Shown here in pieces: positions 22,919 to 35,720 of a DNA stretch of 64,000 nt. The DNA is taken from positions 15,066,817-15,130,816 of the forward strand of contig OY987249.1 in the NCBI GenBank assembly GCA_963920765.1. Reading direction: 5' to 3'. Position numbers and translations under genes: made by a program. The stretch comes from Ulota crispa. Its lineage: Eukaryota; Streptophyta; Bryopsida; Orthotrichales; Orthotrichaceae. Within the stretch, counting starts at the first letter, position 1; every line of letters starts with the position of its first letter. The notes under the pieces were generated by a model. It was not told the DNA's origin. It searched no databases and worked only from the letters and a program-made list of their open reading frames with translations.

Positions 22919-25080
22919 TAGATTAGACATTTGTTACAACACCACATTCAATCTTAGAGATCTCAGACCAATCTCACATGAAAATATTGTAATATATACA
23001 ACCTATTCAATCAACATTAGTGGCACAGTCAAGCAGTGAGTTCAAGACGGCGGAAAAATTAATTGATGGATACCACAAAAGTGTGGAGATAGGAGAGTGA
23101 CACTATCTAGGTACTCTGGGGTGTCAAACCTCATGTTTTTTTACTTGATAGATTTGGGTGAATTCACCCATAACTCAATAGCCTTTTGCAAGTTATCATA
23201 TGTGATAACTCTATTACCCACCTTCGGAGGTGGGTGATAACTCAAAAAAATTATGCCCTCTTTTGACAAAAAGTTATGAAAGAACCCATGTCCTTTTGTT
23301 ACTCACACCGACCGCCACTAACCCTATATGTGCAAACACCGCATCTAACGAGTTTCTTTATCCCTACGATGGAGCTTGAGCTTGAAGAGCCTAGTGCAAA
23401 CATCCAACTTCGGGAGGAGATGGAGGTGCACTATTGCTTTGTGAATGGGCCTACCTCAAGTCAGGGTATAGGGTTTGATTTTGACGAGGCCAATCCAAAT
23501 ATGATGCATGTTTTTTAAGGCGAGGTAGTAGCATCAACCATGTTTGGGAATTATGATCTCCTCCAGTAGCTAAAGAAGGTAAGCTAGGAAGCAAAGAAAT
23601 CCGTGTGTTTCTTCATGTTTGTCAACGAGCTAATGGAAGTGCATCTGGATGGTTATGACGCAAAATACAAAAGCACAAAATAAGTTGGGCTATAAGGTAG
23701 GAGGCTCTAATTTGGACCAGGCATTTTGAACCAACTATGTAGGGTCATAAAAACAGTGCACATATATTCTTAAATGGGTCAAATTTTTTATGTTCAAAAA
23801 TTCTTCTTTTGCATGCACAGTTTTAGGAATATAAAGAGAGTGACATGAGCCACTGTTGTATGTGCTTATTGTTCATAATTATGTTTGGATTTGTCTTTCA
23901 GTAAAATATAGGTACATGTCATACTAGAATAAATGAAACTTGTTCTCAATCATGATTTGAGTATTAGAATATGGAATGGGCGCTTGCACGCTTTAAGAGC
24001 CTTATTGGAACATTCTTGACTTTGTAGTGGTTGCTTTTAGGACTCATGTGCTCCATTTACAAGTCGCCTTTGCATCATGAATGCTACCACCTATGATCAA
24101 GAATAGCTACCTATGCACCTTTTGCTTTGATAATTGTAGTTAATTCATACTAACTCAAAAAAATTCAAATTAAATGGTCACAAAATTGTCTCTTTTTTGA
24201 TTTTCTACCAAAAATATTTCAATTTTACCAAGCTACCCTGATTTTTACACAGAAGCGCACTTTCCCTTAGATGGTCCATTCATGAGCTTCCTACCTTAGT
24301 GCATTGTCGTTGTGCGTAATCCCACTGACTTTGAACCGCGTTGAAATGGAAAAATTCCCAAGCTCTTGCTCCACCGGTTATCTCCCTTCTTGTGCTTCAC
24401 TTTGGGTGGTTGCCAAGTTGGAGTTGGTGCAAGACCCCTACTCGATTTTGGGACTATTTTTGTGGCAGACAAACCAGACATAAACAGTCTCAGAGCATTA
24501 TAAGAGATTTGATATCTTTGTGGAAGCAAACCAAAACGAAGCTACAACCAAGTATAGTAACAAGTTCATCAATTTGCAAGTGAACTTCTGCAAGGCAGAA
24601 GGGTTGAAGCCATATTCAATTGCAAAGCTGCCTATCACAAGTGACGCCCCCGAGGGATGCGTTATCATTTGCGAACACACTTTGATCACCAACTTGATGT
24701 CTTGCCTTTGGGGAGAAAGATGATGGAATAGGGGAAAAGAGGAGTAATGTGGAAGAAGTAACCACAATTATCAAATGGTTTGTGAAGCTATGTAAGGGGT
24801 GACAACTTTTAGGGTTGCTCGTGAGCAACCACCCCATAACTTTGGGTGAATTTCATGATAGAGTTATCCACCCCCTAGCTGGCGGTGGTGAAGGTCAAAG
24901 AGATCGAGTCCATATAGGGTACCTTTTGAATGATGCAACACATGTGCACGCTTCGAAATCTAATTTTTGTAAAATAGAAGTTGAAATTGACCATAAACAA
25001 ATCCATTTTCCAAAATAAAAATGCAACTAAAAAACTGTGACAAACTGATCCGACCTTTAGAACGTGTAAATCTCAAGAGT
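22919..25080. other. AT-rich intergenic DNA, no gene recognised
   Basis: Open frames at 23276-23518 and 24341-24770 have no recognisable motif and look like decayed mobile DNA. Small hairpins are visible at about 23190-23240 (GTTATCATATGTGATAAC, ACCCACCTTCGGAGGTGGGT) and 24813-24830 (GTTGCTCGTGAGCAAC). Confidence 0.4.
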
Positions 25081-26149
25081 CACAAATCCAAGAGGCACCT
25101 AACGGACCAATCCTCAAGACTCGCGATCATCCTTTAGGCAACATCTGGACATTCAAAAGTCCCATCTTTAAATATTCCTATCATGTCAACGATAGGCTTC
25201 CACACATAGATTCAGGCTTCAGTCGAGATGATACGGTAAGATGTACAAAACTCACCCACTAACTGCTAAAAGTTCATGAAATACTTGCAACGCAAAATCA
25301 AGCAGCATGTCAACCAATAAGAGCAGAAACAACAAAGCCTACCCAAAAAGAAAGCCACGAACCATCCTCACAAAGATACAGTCTCATTATTGGTGCACTA
25401 GAACCATCAGCACAAAGCCCCAAGGCACAACGCCACTTGCCATACACAATAAAACCGTTGATGCTCCGTAAACAGCATCGTAATGCCATCAGGTTAGGGT
25501 AAGAGCGATACGGCATTCCGCCAACGGTTTATCGCCGAGCGATCCTCCACCCTCACACCCCTCTGACCCCATCCCCCCCCCCCAAATAGAATCAAGTATA
25601 AATCCCAGAGCACATGCCACCGCCCAAAAGACCCCAGCATTCCGAACCCCTCATACCAGGCCGGCACCCGTTTTTCAAATACTCCTTTATATAACTGCTC
25701 CAAACGAACAACAGCACGGAACAACTCTCCAGGTTGCCGCTTTGCCTTCACAACAGCACTACCAAAAAAATCGAGCTAAAAACGTCTGAAGACCAGCTCC
25801 TGCACCCTAAGAATCGCACCACACACGAAGTGGCAGCGGCCTGCACCATCCCCACTCACAACCGGGACTCCCGCTCCTCTGCTCAAAACACCAGGAAGCG
25901 TCCACGCCAGACTCCACGACCCGCTCTCCGCGGACCTCGATTGCCTGCCGCATGTTAACCGCCAACGCACTACCCGATGCACCCCCTACCACCCTAGAAC
26001 CTTTCTGCTGTTGCACCAGGCCGGGAACCCCGTTCCCCCAAGCCCAGTCACGGAGCACCGAACACAAAAAAAATGAAACACTCCACGCCCACGATACCCT
26101 CGACCGCGCCACGCCGCCGCTGCCGTCAGGCCTCCCGGTGCAGAACGTT
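25081..26149 (-). other. 3' flank of PABP copy A
   Basis: This follows the stop codon at 26150 on the minus strand. GC content falls gradually leftward. It probably contains the 3' UTR, but no poly(A) signal can be chosen. Several frames on both strands between 25494 and 26112 are compositional. Confidence 0.4.
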
Positions 26150-29100
26150 TCAAGCCGCGTCTCCGATCGACAGGTTGCCCAGCTGCTCCGTCGGCGCGTT
26201 CGGCACCGCTTGCGCCATGCGCAATACCTCCATCGCCTCCGCCACCTTCGCCTTCAGAGCCTCCGGCGACTCGATCAAGTGCAAAACTTCCGTCTGGTCC
26301 ATCTCCAGCAGCATCCCCGTCACCTTGCCCGCAAAATCGTGCTCCAGGCTGTCCACCAGCGGATACAGCTGCTCGCCCAGCATCTGCAACCACGCCACAT
26401 TCATCCAACCCATTAGCACTATTGTACAAACCACACCAGATTAACAGCAATCCCCGCCCACAACGTTGCAACTCCCTGACACAAGTGCACTAATTCAGAT
26501 ACATACCGCGCGCTGCTGTTCCGGCGGAGCAGACGCCAACGCCGACGCCAGAGCACTGATCGGCAGAGGCTGGTTGTTCCCGGGATCGGCGTTCGCCACC
26601 GGCACACCACCCATCTCCAACGGCACCGGCAGCATCGCCCCCATCATGCCCTGCGGAGGCACCGACACGTCCGGGGTGTTCCTCGCGTTCTGAGTGTAGC
26701 GGAAGTTCCGGTTCCCGCCCCGTTGCATCATCTGTCGCCCCAATCAGCCCACTCTCAGATCACGTCTTTCCAACACATCGCTTGCATCCCATGCAGCAAC
26801 ATCCCCGATCCGGACGACCGATAGAAACTCAACCCCAACAAACCCACATTCCGACCCAGAAACATCTCCGGCATCACAAACAAGCACGTTCATCAAGTCA
26901 ATACGAAACAAACACCCGGCCTCCGCTACCCTCACACAGCCCAACAGTCACCGCCAACTCATCAGCCTTCTCGATCACACAAAACCAGGGGCGACGCATA
27001 CCTGCTGCTGTGGCTGCTGCTGTTGCTGCGGTGCCCCTCCGCGCCTGCCTCCGGCCCGCTGTCCTTGCTGCCCCTGCCTCAGAGGAACGTTCGGATACCC
27101 GATGTAGTTTGGAATTTGAGGCCCTCCGGGCCTGATGATCTGAGGCTGATACCCATACGCCGCAGGCTGAACAATCCCACCCACGCACTGTCAACCCTTG
27201 CACTCCACTACAATAATCGTATGCACTCCCAAATTCCCAGCCAATTCATCCGAACTACACGCACTCGTCGTAATCACCACAAAAAAAATGACGGAGGCCA
27301 TCCGTCCAGAGCAGAGATTACGTGCCTGCAGCGGAATGGGACCGGAAGGATGCTGGCTGTAGTAAGGCATCTGCGGGCCCATCCCTGGGGTCCCCGGATG
27401 GTACATCGGAAGGCTAGTTGGAACGGCAGGCCCTACAGGAGTTCGCATCTGAGCAAACGCTGCCTGCACATCACACCCCACCATCCAGCGTCAACAAACC
27501 GACCAGCGAAATCCCACAATTCCGCGCTCCTGTTTCCACGCACACATCAACCCCAGTGCCAGCATTCTGTTGTTCCCTTCAACCCCAAAGCGGCAGGCGA
27601 TCATTCCAAAAACGCGCACGGCCCAGCAAACCTGGGACTGCACGTTTCCGACATCCCTCCCAGCCTCATCCATCATCCCCGCGTCCCTGGTTCCGTCACT
27701 TACTTGCAACCTCGCCCTCCTCTCCTCCTTCCTCTGGGCCAACGCCACGTACAGAGGCTTGCTTCCCACCATCTTCCCGTTCATTTCTGTCACCTGCATG
27801 TTTTCACGACGATGGCCTCATCAGCAGCGGATCCTCACAAACGAACATCTCCCAGCAACCCACATTCCTAATAACGCATACCAAGGTCCCCAAAACGAAG
27901 ACGACGCCGGCCTCTGAAACTAAATGCAAGCCAACGAGCCCCTCACAAGATACTACCTCAAAACAACACCCGACACACAACTCTGCCTAGTCCCGCAACC
28001 CCCCTCTCCCCCAGGCACAAAACATCAATACTTCAGACTCCGATCACTGACCGCCACACAACTTACCGCTCGTGTTGCTTCCTCCGGTGACGAAAACGCC
28101 ACGAACCCCGACCCCCGGCTCTGACCCTGCGGATCTCTCATCACCTGAAACCAGAAGCACGCCCACCAACCACGGTCAGAAACCTACACGCAACCATCCC
28201 ATCCTCGCCACACCGGCTAACTCAAGGTCGCCAATAACAACCAGGGTTTTTTTTGGCAATGTTCATGAACAGTCCCAAGCCCATATGTCAGCACGGGTGT
28301 GGAGAATATCGAGAGGGAAGCAAAAGCATTGGTAGAAATCGAATAAAGTGATTTCGAATCTCACTGCAAGAAGCCACAAAAAAAACCCTATTAACAACTG
28401 CCAAGCACGACCGAGTAACCACATAGTTCGACACCCGCCGTTCCAGTCCCCCCACGACCGCCTCACCTTGCACGATGTGATGGTTCCGTACTCCGCGAAC
28501 AGCTCCCTCAGCCTCTCGTCATCCACGGTGTCGTCCAGATTCTTCAGGTACAGGTTCACTCCCTGGTACTTCTCGATCCTCTCCTTCCGCTCCTGCTCGA
28601 ACTTCGCCCGAAGCTCCGCCTCCCGCTCCGACTTCTTCTGCGCTCTCCCCACGTACCACTCCTTGTCGTCTATCTTCTTCCCATTCAGACCCTCGACAGA
28701 CAACGACGCATCGTCCGCGCGTTCAAAGTTCACAAACCCAAAGCACTTCGACTTGCCCTCATTGTCCCTCATCACCACCGCGCTGCTTATCGTCCCGAAC
28801 GCGCTGAACGCCTTCTTCAGGTCGTCGTCCGTCGTGTTCTCTCCCAGGTTCTTCACGTACACATTGTTGAACTTCGACACTCCCCCCGTGTGATCCCTCT
28901 CCTGACGCCGCACGAATGGCCCCACGAACACCTGCTTGTCGTTCAGCAGCATCCCGTTCACCTTCTCGATAGCGGTCTGCGCCGATTCCTCCTGCTCGAA
29001 CTGCACGAACCCGTATCCCTTCGACTGCCCTGACCCGTCCGTCGCCACCTTGCACGACAGGATGCCGCCGAACGCCGAAAACGTGTCGTGCAGCGCCTTG

Positions 29101-30076
29101 TTGTCGATCGTTTTGTCCAAGTTCTGCACGCCACACCCCGCACCGCTCAGACACCGGTCACCCCTCGCACCCGCGGAGCCGAACAACAGGCCATCACCTG
29201 ATAGATCAAAAACAACGCGACCGGAAACTGCAAGCATACCTTGATGAAAATATTTGCCGTGCCACTCTTCCGAATGCTCGGGTCTCTGTGCGAGAACATG
29301 ATGCGAATCGGTTTGGCATTTACCGGCGTAAAGTTAAGCAGCTCCAGCGCGCGAGTGGCTGCAACAAAATGGATGTCACGTCAGCCCTCGCATGTCATAC
29401 ACGTAAACCGACACCACCCGCTTCCGAGCGAGTCAATCATCGTTCTCTCAGCCTCCGTCGTCCGAGTTCCAAAAACCTCTACCTCCAAGGGTTCAGGGCT
29501 CTTCCCGATAACATCTGCTCCGACTGGAAATACTATACACTCGCTTAGGTCATGCCCCGTGACACGGCCATCGCTCTCACACCCCCAACCATGACTGGCC
29601 TCTCACCCTTCCTTACCACACACATCACGTTCCACACCCCAACATCGTACTCCCACCCATCTGCATGTCTCCATTCCAAGCACCCCACACAACCTCGGAC
29701 CAAGCTGCACCGGCCCCGCACTCTGCCCTCAACCTAAAACCCTACCCACACTCTTCGCCAAACGTGCCACAAAACCACCCCCCATGCAAACCCCACCCAA
29801 CACCGGAAGCAATAGATCCTCGACCCACGTACCATCCTGTGCGTTGTTGTAGTTCACGTACGCGTATCCCAGCGACCGCCTCGTGATCAGGTCACGGCAC
29901 ACCCGGATCGACACCACCTGCCCAACCTGGCTGAACATCTCGTACAGCTGCGCCTCCGACACGTTCGGCTCCAGGTCGCCCACGTATAGCGACGTCGACA
30001 CGAACTGAGTCGCAGCGGCTCCCGCCGCTGCCTGTGCGGCCTGCTGCTGCTGCACCGGAACCTGAGCTTGCGCCAT
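26150..30076 (-). CDS. PABP: Cytosolic poly(A)-binding protein, copy A (complete)
   Basis: Binds mRNA poly(A) tails and supports translation and mRNA stability. Nine coding exons in transcript order: 30076-29833, 29358-29240, 29123-28467, 28144-28067, 27793-27704, 27463-27326, 27166-27002, 26731-26507, 26383-26150; all phases agree, giving 649 residues, normal for the family. RRM1 (about 28-105) has LYVGDL and GYAYVNY. RRM2 (about 117-190) has IFIKNLD and [11 protein letters not shown]3 has VYVKNL and [11 protein letters not shown]4 has LYLKNL and GSGFVAF. A Pro/Gln/Gly-rich linker follows. The C-terminal MLLE domain (about 573-645) has [20 protein letters not shown]. The sixth intron (27325-27167) starts with GC instead of GT, unlike copy B. 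The gene lies head-to-head with copy B about 28.6 kb away; a leader intron precedes it at 30213-30624. Copy differences include NFTPVNAKP here versus NFTVVNGKP in copy B. Confidence 0.96.
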
Positions 30077-30169
30077 GATTGCTGCTGCTAAAGCCGTCCC
30101 GGATCGTGCAGACGAATCACCCTCCTCGACTCACAGCACGCAATCCGCCTGGATAGCTGCGGTGGCAAG

Positions 30170-30212
30170 TCCTTGTTTCTTTTCTGTTTGTTTGTTGTTT
30201 TTTTTGTGTTTT
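30170..30212 (-). promoter_or_regulatory. A-rich segment of the PABP copy A 5' UTR
   Basis: Directly after the leader-intron acceptor the transcript begins AAAACACAAAAAAAAC and continues as A-rich repeats for about 40 nt. In animals an A-rich 5' UTR tract lets PABP repress its own mRNA. The same role here is an inference from sequence similarity only. The identical tract precedes copy B (60569-60611). Confidence 0.55.
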
Positions 30213-30624
30213 CTGAATTAATTTCCACCCTACTCGATCAGAGTTCCAGGGACCAAGAAACGGCGACGAAAGAAACGCGCCGCGTCTTATCTCCCTCCCC
30301 CCGGTTGGAATCTCTGCCGCTCCTTTCGCGTCACCACGATTGCAATATCACGCCAAGCTCTGACACACACCACAACCAAACCCCCCGCCCGTCAGCCCTA
30401 GTCCGCAAACCTCTCCCACACGCAATCCCCACTCCCCCAGCCGCAGACCTAATCCTTAACACGGCTCTCACAAATCCCCACGGCTGAAGCGGCCCTCCGC
30501 CATTCCACCACCGAAGCACTCCCAAACCGTCAAACCCTACAAAATTCAAAATACACACACCATCGATCGTCCCAAACCCTATCCAATCCCCTGATCACGC
30601 CCGAGCGGCAGCGGAGAGCCTCAC
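30213..30624 (-). promoter_or_regulatory. 5' leader intron of PABP copy A
   Basis: Minus-strand donor CGTCGG/GTGAGG at 30624 and acceptor TTAATTCAG/AAAACAC at 30213 define a 412-bp intron upstream of the start codon. Copy B has the same intron, and the F-box/kelch gene at 51251-51634 has a homologous one. Leader introns in plants often raise expression; whether this one does is inference. Confidence 0.75.
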
Positions 30625-31091
30625 CCGACGACTGGCAGGCAGCGCGTGTGGCGGTAGAGACGCGACGTTTTTTTGGATTTTTGGCCGCTCGCTGCTGCGG
30701 CTGCGGCAGGCGCGGGTGGAGCTGCGGAGGCGGAGGCTCGCGGCGGGTGAGTGGTGGGCGCGGAGACGAGACGAAGTGCACTTAGCCGCTGGTGGAGATG
30801 GCGGAGTGGCCGGGCTTCGTCGCCGTCATATCCCGTGCGAAGGCATGAGCGCCGAACAGGCAAGGCCGGGGGCCAGCGCCTGCTGCTCTTGCAAGGGAGT
30901 GTCCGTCGTCGACGAGATGCGAGTGGAACGCGCAACGCAACAGAGGGCGGAGGCGCCGTAGCCTTCTGCAACGCACTGCCCTCCCCTTCCCCCCCTCCCC
31001 GCCCTAGGGCTTCCCCTGTACCCGCCCGCTGCCCGCTCCCCGCCGCTTGCGGTCGCCGACGCCCGCCGGGTACCATGGCGGCGGCCTTGTA

Positions 31092-32575
31092 CCCGCCGGC
31101 CACACCAGTGGCCTGCTCGGGACGGGTCTGTTCTCCCGCCATCTTTGTCTGTGAAGTTCGCCGTCTAAGGTAGCAGCACCAGTAAGCCTCAAACTAAGGA
31201 TTTTGTATAGGACAATGTCCGAGGAGGAGGGGATTGCGGGAAATAAATGGTCAACGAGGAGGGCGGAGCCCGATGAGGTGGCTATTTGTTTCCCACAATT
31301 TTGACGAGATGCCATTGCCCTATGTAAACCACTAGTAGGATTCAAAAAATTTGAATGAAACAGAAGCAGGAATGAAGAATTTGGATGAAGAATCCATAAT
31401 GCTCAATTCCGCAGTTTTTTCCAAGTAATCGTGGATTGCAAGACAGAACCCACCTCACAAAATGAACAGGAGGAATCATGGCACCAGTTTACGGAGTAAG
31501 AAAATCAATTGGTGAACTTCAAAACTAATATTGGTAAGTTAGAAAAAGGAAACCAAAAATATTGGCATCAATATCAAATTTTTAATTGCAAGCATTTCTT
31601 CACAAAGTTTTTTTCAAAGTCCAAAATTGCTAAAATTTTATGGTTGTGTTTAAGAGAATGATGCTAAAAACAATGTTTATTTGTTTATAAATAGTGAGAT
31701 GAGACACTCAAATTATCATGTTAGTCACTCAAAACCACCACCTCTTTGTTACCCATAACCATCACTTTGTCACTCATAATCATCACTTTGTCACTCATAA
31801 CCATCATTTTGTCACCCACAACCATCACTTTGTCATCCATAACCTTTTGTTTTTGTATTTGTCAATCACGGACAATGCCAGGTGACGGCCATGGGGACAT
31901 GACAAAGATGGGTGTTGCTATCCTTAGTGCCTGTCACTTTCAACAAAAAAATTGTAGCTACAAGAAATACCTTAGGCCTACTTTATATTTGAGGTCGGAT
32001 TGTGGGCCGTCATGAAGTCTCCAAATTTGAACCAATAGGACTACTTAGTTTTTTTAAATATGGCCTAAGGGTTTTTTTTTTAATAAGTTTGGTTGAAACT
32101 TCAGCTAATCCTCAGTGGCATCTTAGGTGACATTGTTTTGACGCTCAAGCTCGATTCAGACTAGCAACCAGACAAAAGGAAAAAGGTGGCCCTCCATCTA
32201 GTGTTTCATCTGATAGGGGCACTCCACGTTGTCATGCCATTGGATGTGACGTCTAGTTTAAAAGAGGTCAATTTAGACTTGCTCTGGCAATTCCAAACCT
32301 TTTGACGCTTTCTTCTAGAACACTTGTGTGCCTGTCTTTTTGTGTTTTTTTATCAATGTTTTTGTACTAGACATGTACTTTAGATTTTCCTTCTCCTTTG
32401 CCTCTTTAGAACACTCATGTGTGATTTTTCTTGAACTTTTACCTCCTTGTATATATGTATTCAGTGAGCTGAGTTTTAAGATTTCAAAGTCTATTAGAGA
32501 TTTCTTTTTATTGCTTCTAATTTTTTGCTCATGGAACTATCACGGTCCTTCCTTATTGCAACTTCAACATTTTAG
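31092..32575. other. PABP copy A far-upstream flank and AT-rich DNA
   Basis: Weak similarity to the copy B flank continues for perhaps 50 bp past 31092. A tandem repeat lies at about 31745-31845: about four copies of a 26-bp unit containing ACCATCACTTTGTCA. No gene recognised. Confidence 0.45.
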
Positions 32576-33190
32576 ATGTCATTGTTCATTGCATTAGAGG
32601 TTGCATCCTTTGCAAATTTTGTAGCAATTACTCACCACTTTCAATTTGTAGTTGTGCTGCTTTTCCAAAATTTAATGTTTCAAGATGAACAAAATGGATC
32701 AAGAGTAGGAAGAACTCATTCTTTTAATAGGCCACAAGATTTTGTGGATAGATATTTGTTGCATTCTTATAGTAGGAACATGTTCAAAAAAAGAATGTGC
32801 ATGAACAAAAAAACATTCTTGTATATTTGTCAACAAGTTGCATCACTAGTGGGAAGGCAAGATACATCACAACGCTTGGCAATTCTTATGAAGACTAACA
32901 TTTCCTTGCACTTGTTCACCTTTGACAGCACCAACTTTGAAATGGCTTTCATTGTTAGTCGCACTTTCATGTACATGCTTCATGCGGGGCTTCATGAGGT
33001 TGGCCCTTTAATGCTTGTAACAAGGCTTGTAACTATCTACAAGTGCAAGCCATTTGCGTTTAATAATTTTTCCATTACCACTAACATTATTAAGATCATA
33101 ATAAGATTTATAATCATTATAAATATTTCTCTAATTTTTCCTACAAAATTCACTACTCCAATCAAAATATGGGCATGCAAGTACAAGTAG
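32576..33190 (+). pseudogene. Fragment resembling the N-terminal part of a PIF/Harbinger transposase
   Basis: The open frame contains FKKRMCMNKKTFLYICQQVA followed by RQDTSQRLAI. This resembles the segment before the catalytic core of PIF/Harbinger (HARBI1-like) transposases, where a FK..FRM....F.YIC pattern precedes RQDT..R.AI. After about residue 110 the similarity fades and no DDE residues are found. It is probably a decayed relic. The assignment rests on pattern memory only. Confidence 0.45.
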
Positions 33191-34981
33191 AATATGCAAT
33201 TGGGCCCAATTATCCACTTCTACATCAATGAAAAACAATAACTACATCAATATGAAGTAAAAATAATAATTACATGACACAAGCAAGACTTGAATGTTGT
33301 ATACATGTCATAGAAGTTTCTTCATTAATGATTTAAAGCATCAAGTGAATTATGCAAATGCATTACTTCTGTTCTACAAAGCTTACAAAAGATATTCATT
33401 TCATTACAGTGAACGTTGTGTTAATTTTGAGTGAAGAAACTTGTTACAATCCCAATAATGCCTAAATTTGGTGATAATTAATTAGTTAACAACTTCAAAG
33501 GTGCCTTGATTTTCAGCCAAGCAAACAATTTCAAAGATGCCCTAATTTTCAACTAAGCAAACAAATGCCAACACCTTAAATTTTTTTATACAAGTATGAA
33601 AACAATAAACAAGCATACTGAGTCTTCTTTTCAGACTTGGAGTAAAGTGAGAAAGACATGGGTGCCATAAGTGCTTCATACCCTTTCAAATCATTCCTAC
33701 AAATTACTCATTGGAACAAGCAATGTTCTAGTGTTTTTGAAATTACACAAAAGATTTGCAATAGCTAATCATGGTACTTTGCAAGTCCATAGCAAGCAAA
33801 GTATGTTCTTCTTTATTTACCGCCAATGAAATAATACTTGTAATGCAAACAAAATACAAGTATAAATTCAAAAAACATGAAGAAAGAGTACCTTGTTTTT
33901 TCATTTTGGAAAACTTCTTGTGCATGGTTCCTTGAAGATCAATCAAATTTACAACCCAATGATCTTTTCAGTTTGACCTCCGCTTTGAACCTATTTCCTG
34001 AGATGAATAATCAATTATATTTGTCGTCCTTGAGTTTCATCTTCCTTGCATTTTGTTTCTTCTTTGGTTTTGATACCTTTTCATATCTGTCAGCTCGTTT
34101 GTTTTGAATGACCTGTGACTATGATTGTTTGCCACTTGCTTCTTTTCCAATTGAATCTAATTGTTGTGTGAGCTAGTTTCAAAACTACCAATGCATCCTC
34201 TATGCTCTAGCTAGTGCAATGCTTTGAGAAAATTGTAAAAAATGAGACAACAAATGAGTAAATTCATTAGCAGTTGTGTTCTCAGATTTACAAAACACTA
34301 GAAAGAAAACATGATAATTCCAACCCAATGCCTTACAACTTAGTGAGGTGAACAATTGCCTTACAACTAAAATGATCATGACAGTTGTGTCTACAACTAA
34401 CAAATTCCACAAACAACTGCACAAGAGAAATCCTTTTCACATCACCAATTTTTAGTCATCCTCAAGCAATCATCTCCTAAATGAAAACTAGTGATGTGGC
34501 CAAATAAATCCTTTCTATTTGCACTATAATTGACTAGGATAATCCGTACTATTGCCTTACTACTCATGAACAACTACAATACAACTGCCTACCATTTCTT
34601 TAGAAACAATCTTCATTATTTGTTCAAGTAAAAAAATTTAATTGTATTTTTTTGCCCTACGTAGCATATGCTGTTTAAAAAATCTTTTTGAGGTAGGTGT
34701 GAATGCGTGCTTTTGAGGCAGTTGTATTGCAATTGTATCCTAGTTGTTCTTGACTTATTGCTACTATTGCATTACTACTCAAAAAGAACTAGCTCCCGGT
34801 TGAGTTTTATTTATTTATTTATTTTATTTTTCCTTTTATTCCACTTTTATATACTTTATGACACTTTGTGCTAGCCTAGGCAACAATGTTATTAATGCGT
34901 TATTTTGATGCAATCATTATATACTTGTATACTTGTTGTTCATGGGTTTTCCGTACTACTGCCATACTATTACAAAACAAC
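33191..34981. other. AT-rich intergenic DNA, no gene recognised
   Basis: A short imperfect tandem unit is seen at about 33488-33570 (CAACTTCAAAGGTGCC / CAATTTCAAAGATGCC). Short frames at 33743-34424 have no recognisable motif. Confidence 0.45.
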
Positions 34982-35720
34982 TATAGGGTAGTTGCAAGAA
35001 ACACTTCACAATATTGTCTCAAACACCCCTAAAACTGGTAGTACTATGTAGTACTATGAGCTTTTGAAATAATTTTTTTTTAATAAAATAAAATATGAAA
35101 AATTTGTGAAGCACTTAAAATAGCATACTCATGAAAATTTAGACCTATAAAATTTTTATTCTACAAGTTATGCACAAAACAAAATCACCAACAAAAAGCC
35201 AATTTCTATCTTGCTTTTTAGAAAATAGTAAAATAACTCAAAAAATAAAAATAAAAAATGGTCATTTGAGAACCCAGTAAACACATTCACATGGTACAAT
35301 TGCTTTGCTGAGGAATTTCTTTGTATTTTGCCAATGAAGGGAGATAGGATGCCTACCTATAAACAATGTAGATGCCATGAAATGTATAATTTTGCAAAAC
35401 CCTTCTACAAATGCATGTGAGCATGCTTTATAAACAACATCCTTGATTTATAACCCTAGAAAAGCTTTTTTGGATCCAAAATAGTACTAAAACCCCCAAA
35501 ATGGCCAAGGTAGACACCTATTTGAGGGCTGTTCAAAAATAGTAAAATAATTTTAAAAAAATTGCAAAAATCACGGAAGGTCTTTGATTGTGACATATAC
35601 CTTCTCCTGAAATTTTAGCTCAAAATAACTTGCTGCACAAAAGTTACAAGCCTAAAAGCACTTGCAAAAGGTGAAGTGGACAAGAAATAGGACCGGTGTT
35701 TTTTGCAATCACCCTATAAT
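34982..35720 (+). mobile_element. 735-bp inverted-repeat element, copy 1
   Basis: The left end TATAGGGTAGTTGCAAGAAA and the right end (inverted: TATAGGGTGATTGCAAAAAA) are terminal inverted repeats. A second copy in the same orientation lies at 56070-56810 with high similarity throughout; shared words include AAAATCACCAACAAAAAGCC and GATAGGATGCCTACC. It has no coding capacity. Confidence 0.8.

Larger units (their letters stand above)
29799..31091 (-). repeat. Near-identical inverted tract shared with PABP copy B, arm A
   Basis: Reads on the minus strand as 59690-60981 does on the plus strand. No difference was seen in the blocks compared, including non-coding sequence, the leader intron and coding exon 1. 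Identity breaks at about 31092 on the promoter side and about 29798 inside intron 1; beyond these points the introns are clearly diverged. Confidence 0.85.
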
